Assembly (NCBI GenBank): GCA_021202275.1
Contig: JAJQDI010000016.1
Location: 107,345-171,344, forward strand
DNA from: Bacteroides sp.
GTDB taxonomy: Bacteria > Bacteroidota > Bacteroidia > Bacteroidales > Bacteroidaceae
Length of the DNA: 64,000 nucleotides
Direction: 5' to 3'
In this document: positions 63,214 to 64,000 of the stretch, one piece after another
How the letters are laid out: each line of letters starts with the position of its first letter
Numbering within the stretch: position 1 is the stretch's first letter
Notes under the pieces: generated by a model
The model's input: only the letters and a program-made list of their open reading frames with translations
What the model was told of the DNA's origin: nothing
The model's database searches: none
Translations under genes and position numbers: made by a program

Positions 63214-63221
63214 CAAAGCTA
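63214..63221 (-). promoter_or_regulatory. TAnnTTTG -7 box of the amidase/golvesin gene
   Basis: Reads TAGCTTTG on the minus strand, 89 nt before the start codon. No -33 match. Confidence 0.5.
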
Positions 63222-63389
63222 AAAGTTCCTCTGGTAAAAATGAAATGACAAGTGTTAATTCTCACTGAACCCGGGAAAACTTCGCGCGAAGAGTCTGAGA
63301 GGTATGTCCCGGAGGAGCAGCGTGGAAAAAGAAAGGGAATAGGAGACTGTCTGTTGGCGAGGACTATGTTCGGGTACATAAAAAAGGGG

Positions 63390-63508
63390 ATGTATCCCCA
63401 GTAAATTTACTGTGAAAGGTTGGTGCGATGGGTAGGCCGGCAAGTGTGGAAAACTGGGAGGTGAACCCACGGTCAGCGAAGCGAAATACCGCGGGTGAAA
63501 TCCGTGGT
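63390..63508. repeat. Family-C repeat, copy 2
   Basis: Reverse-orientation partner of 16253-16370: GTAAATTTAC, GCCGGCAAGTG, CGGTCAGCGAAG and GCGGGTGAAATCCGTGG in matching order. Between 63509 and 63736 lie T- and C-rich degenerate repeats of the form CATCCTGATTCTG / CAGGCTGATTCTG. Confidence 0.65.
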
Positions 63509-63736
63509 AACAGAACATGTTTTTGCACGAATCCTGCAAGGCATATCCATCCGGCTAAGAGATCAATCGTTTTTGTATGTCCTGTTTTTCAGTGGCCGGA
63601 TCTATACCAACCAGATCCTGCGTTCTCTTTCAGGCTGTTGTTACATCCTATCTCAGGCTGATTCTGTGTCCCACTTCAGTATGTTCTCTGTGTTCCACCT
63701 CATCCTGATTCTGCCTTTCCTTTTAGCCTGTTTTCT

Positions 63737-64000
63737 GAGTTCCCCGAAGGGGATAGAGCATTAGCCCGGGGTTGCCTTTGGAGAGCGGAACGAAAGTGAA
63801 GCAAGCCAAAGCTACCCCGGGTAAAGATATCTCTTTTCTTCAACCTTGCAAAGGTTGCATATAGGAGACTTTATCGTCTGATAGCTGCAACCTCTTCAAG
63901 GTTGACCGGGATGTGCGCTTCGCACCCCAGGGATTCGCTGCACGTTGTTTCACTGGCGTTCCACAACCTTTCACTCATCCGCTGGGCTACTGATGGATCC
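63737..64000. repeat. Family-A repeat, copy 4, cut by the window end
   Basis: CCCCGAAGGGGATAGAGC at the left, CAACCTTGCAAAGGTTGC and CAACCTCTTCAAGGTTGACC inside, and TGATGGATCC at the very end, so about 12 bases of the right hairpin are missing. Confidence 0.8.

Overview
The window is a chromosomal stretch of a Bacteroidota member, most likely order Bacteroidales. The evidence is the repeated promoter box TAnnTTTG (for example before rpsA, tkt, cysQ and mfd), start codons without Shine-Dalgarno sequences, and a gene set typical of that order: FucP-type sugar transporter next to galK and galM, a VorB-type 2-oxoacid:ferredoxin oxidoreductase, a Porin_10 outer-membrane protein, a PCMD-domain protein and a golvesin-domain 'xanthan lyase'. 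I cannot name a genus. No rRNA, tRNA, CRISPR array, prophage or transposase gene was found.

Layout. 0-8.5 kb: endonuclease IV, a Na+/alanine symporter, ribosomal protein S1, a solute-binding protein and an outer-membrane porin. 8.5-10.8 kb: a repeat field (two palindromic repeat families and a 22-bp minisatellite) and an intact SymE-type toxin with a structured leader. 10.8-14 kb: ferredoxin-dependent 2-oxoacid oxidoreductase operon, including an unlisted 56-residue membrane protein. 14-16.4 kb: a GH28 pectinase and repeats. 16.4-24.4 kb: central sugar metabolism (rpiB, tkt, galK, sugar MFS, galM, manA). 24.4-26.7 kb: small envelope proteins and two lipoproteins. 27.4-35.2 kb: sulfate uptake and activation (cysQ, SLC13 permease, cysC, cysD, cysN) leading into a sulfotransferase and a secreted PCMD protein, a sulfonation cluster. 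35.4-40.8 kb: plsC and sbcD-sbcC. 41.3-43.8 kb: a metallophosphoesterase and an ECF sigma factor with a membrane partner, bracketed by long inverted repeats. 45-52 kb: MetH reactivation domain, pyrC, a polyprenol-phosphate glycosyltransferase, and mfd. 52-55.3 kb: an AT-rich toxin-antitoxin island (two frame-broken symE copies, HEPN/MNT pair, RelE/ParE pair) bounded by 47-bp inverted repeats. 56-64 kb: YgiQ radical SAM protein, a DUF456 gene with an in-frame stop, an overlapping three-gene unit with a cysteine-less TusA-like protein, a large secreted amidase/golvesin protein and more repeats.

Most notable observation. The three symE copies share a leader of about 180 nt. In each, a leader segment is exactly complementary to the symE start region, and that match is kept although the bases differ between copies (GTTCGG with CCGAAC; GTTGGG with CCCAAC). 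The leader also has a conserved T-loop-like hairpin, a second hairpin and an enclosing stem with compensatory changes. Drawn together these make a pseudoknot masking the toxin start codon. Two further partial copies without symE lie beyond. I know of no description of this element, though I could not search.

Other points: CysQ carries Gly where the family has a metal-binding Asp; a 224-bp MITE with a 10-bp target duplication sits in one arm of the long inverted repeats; and a candidate ncRNA with its own promoter and terminator lies upstream of the sigma factor.
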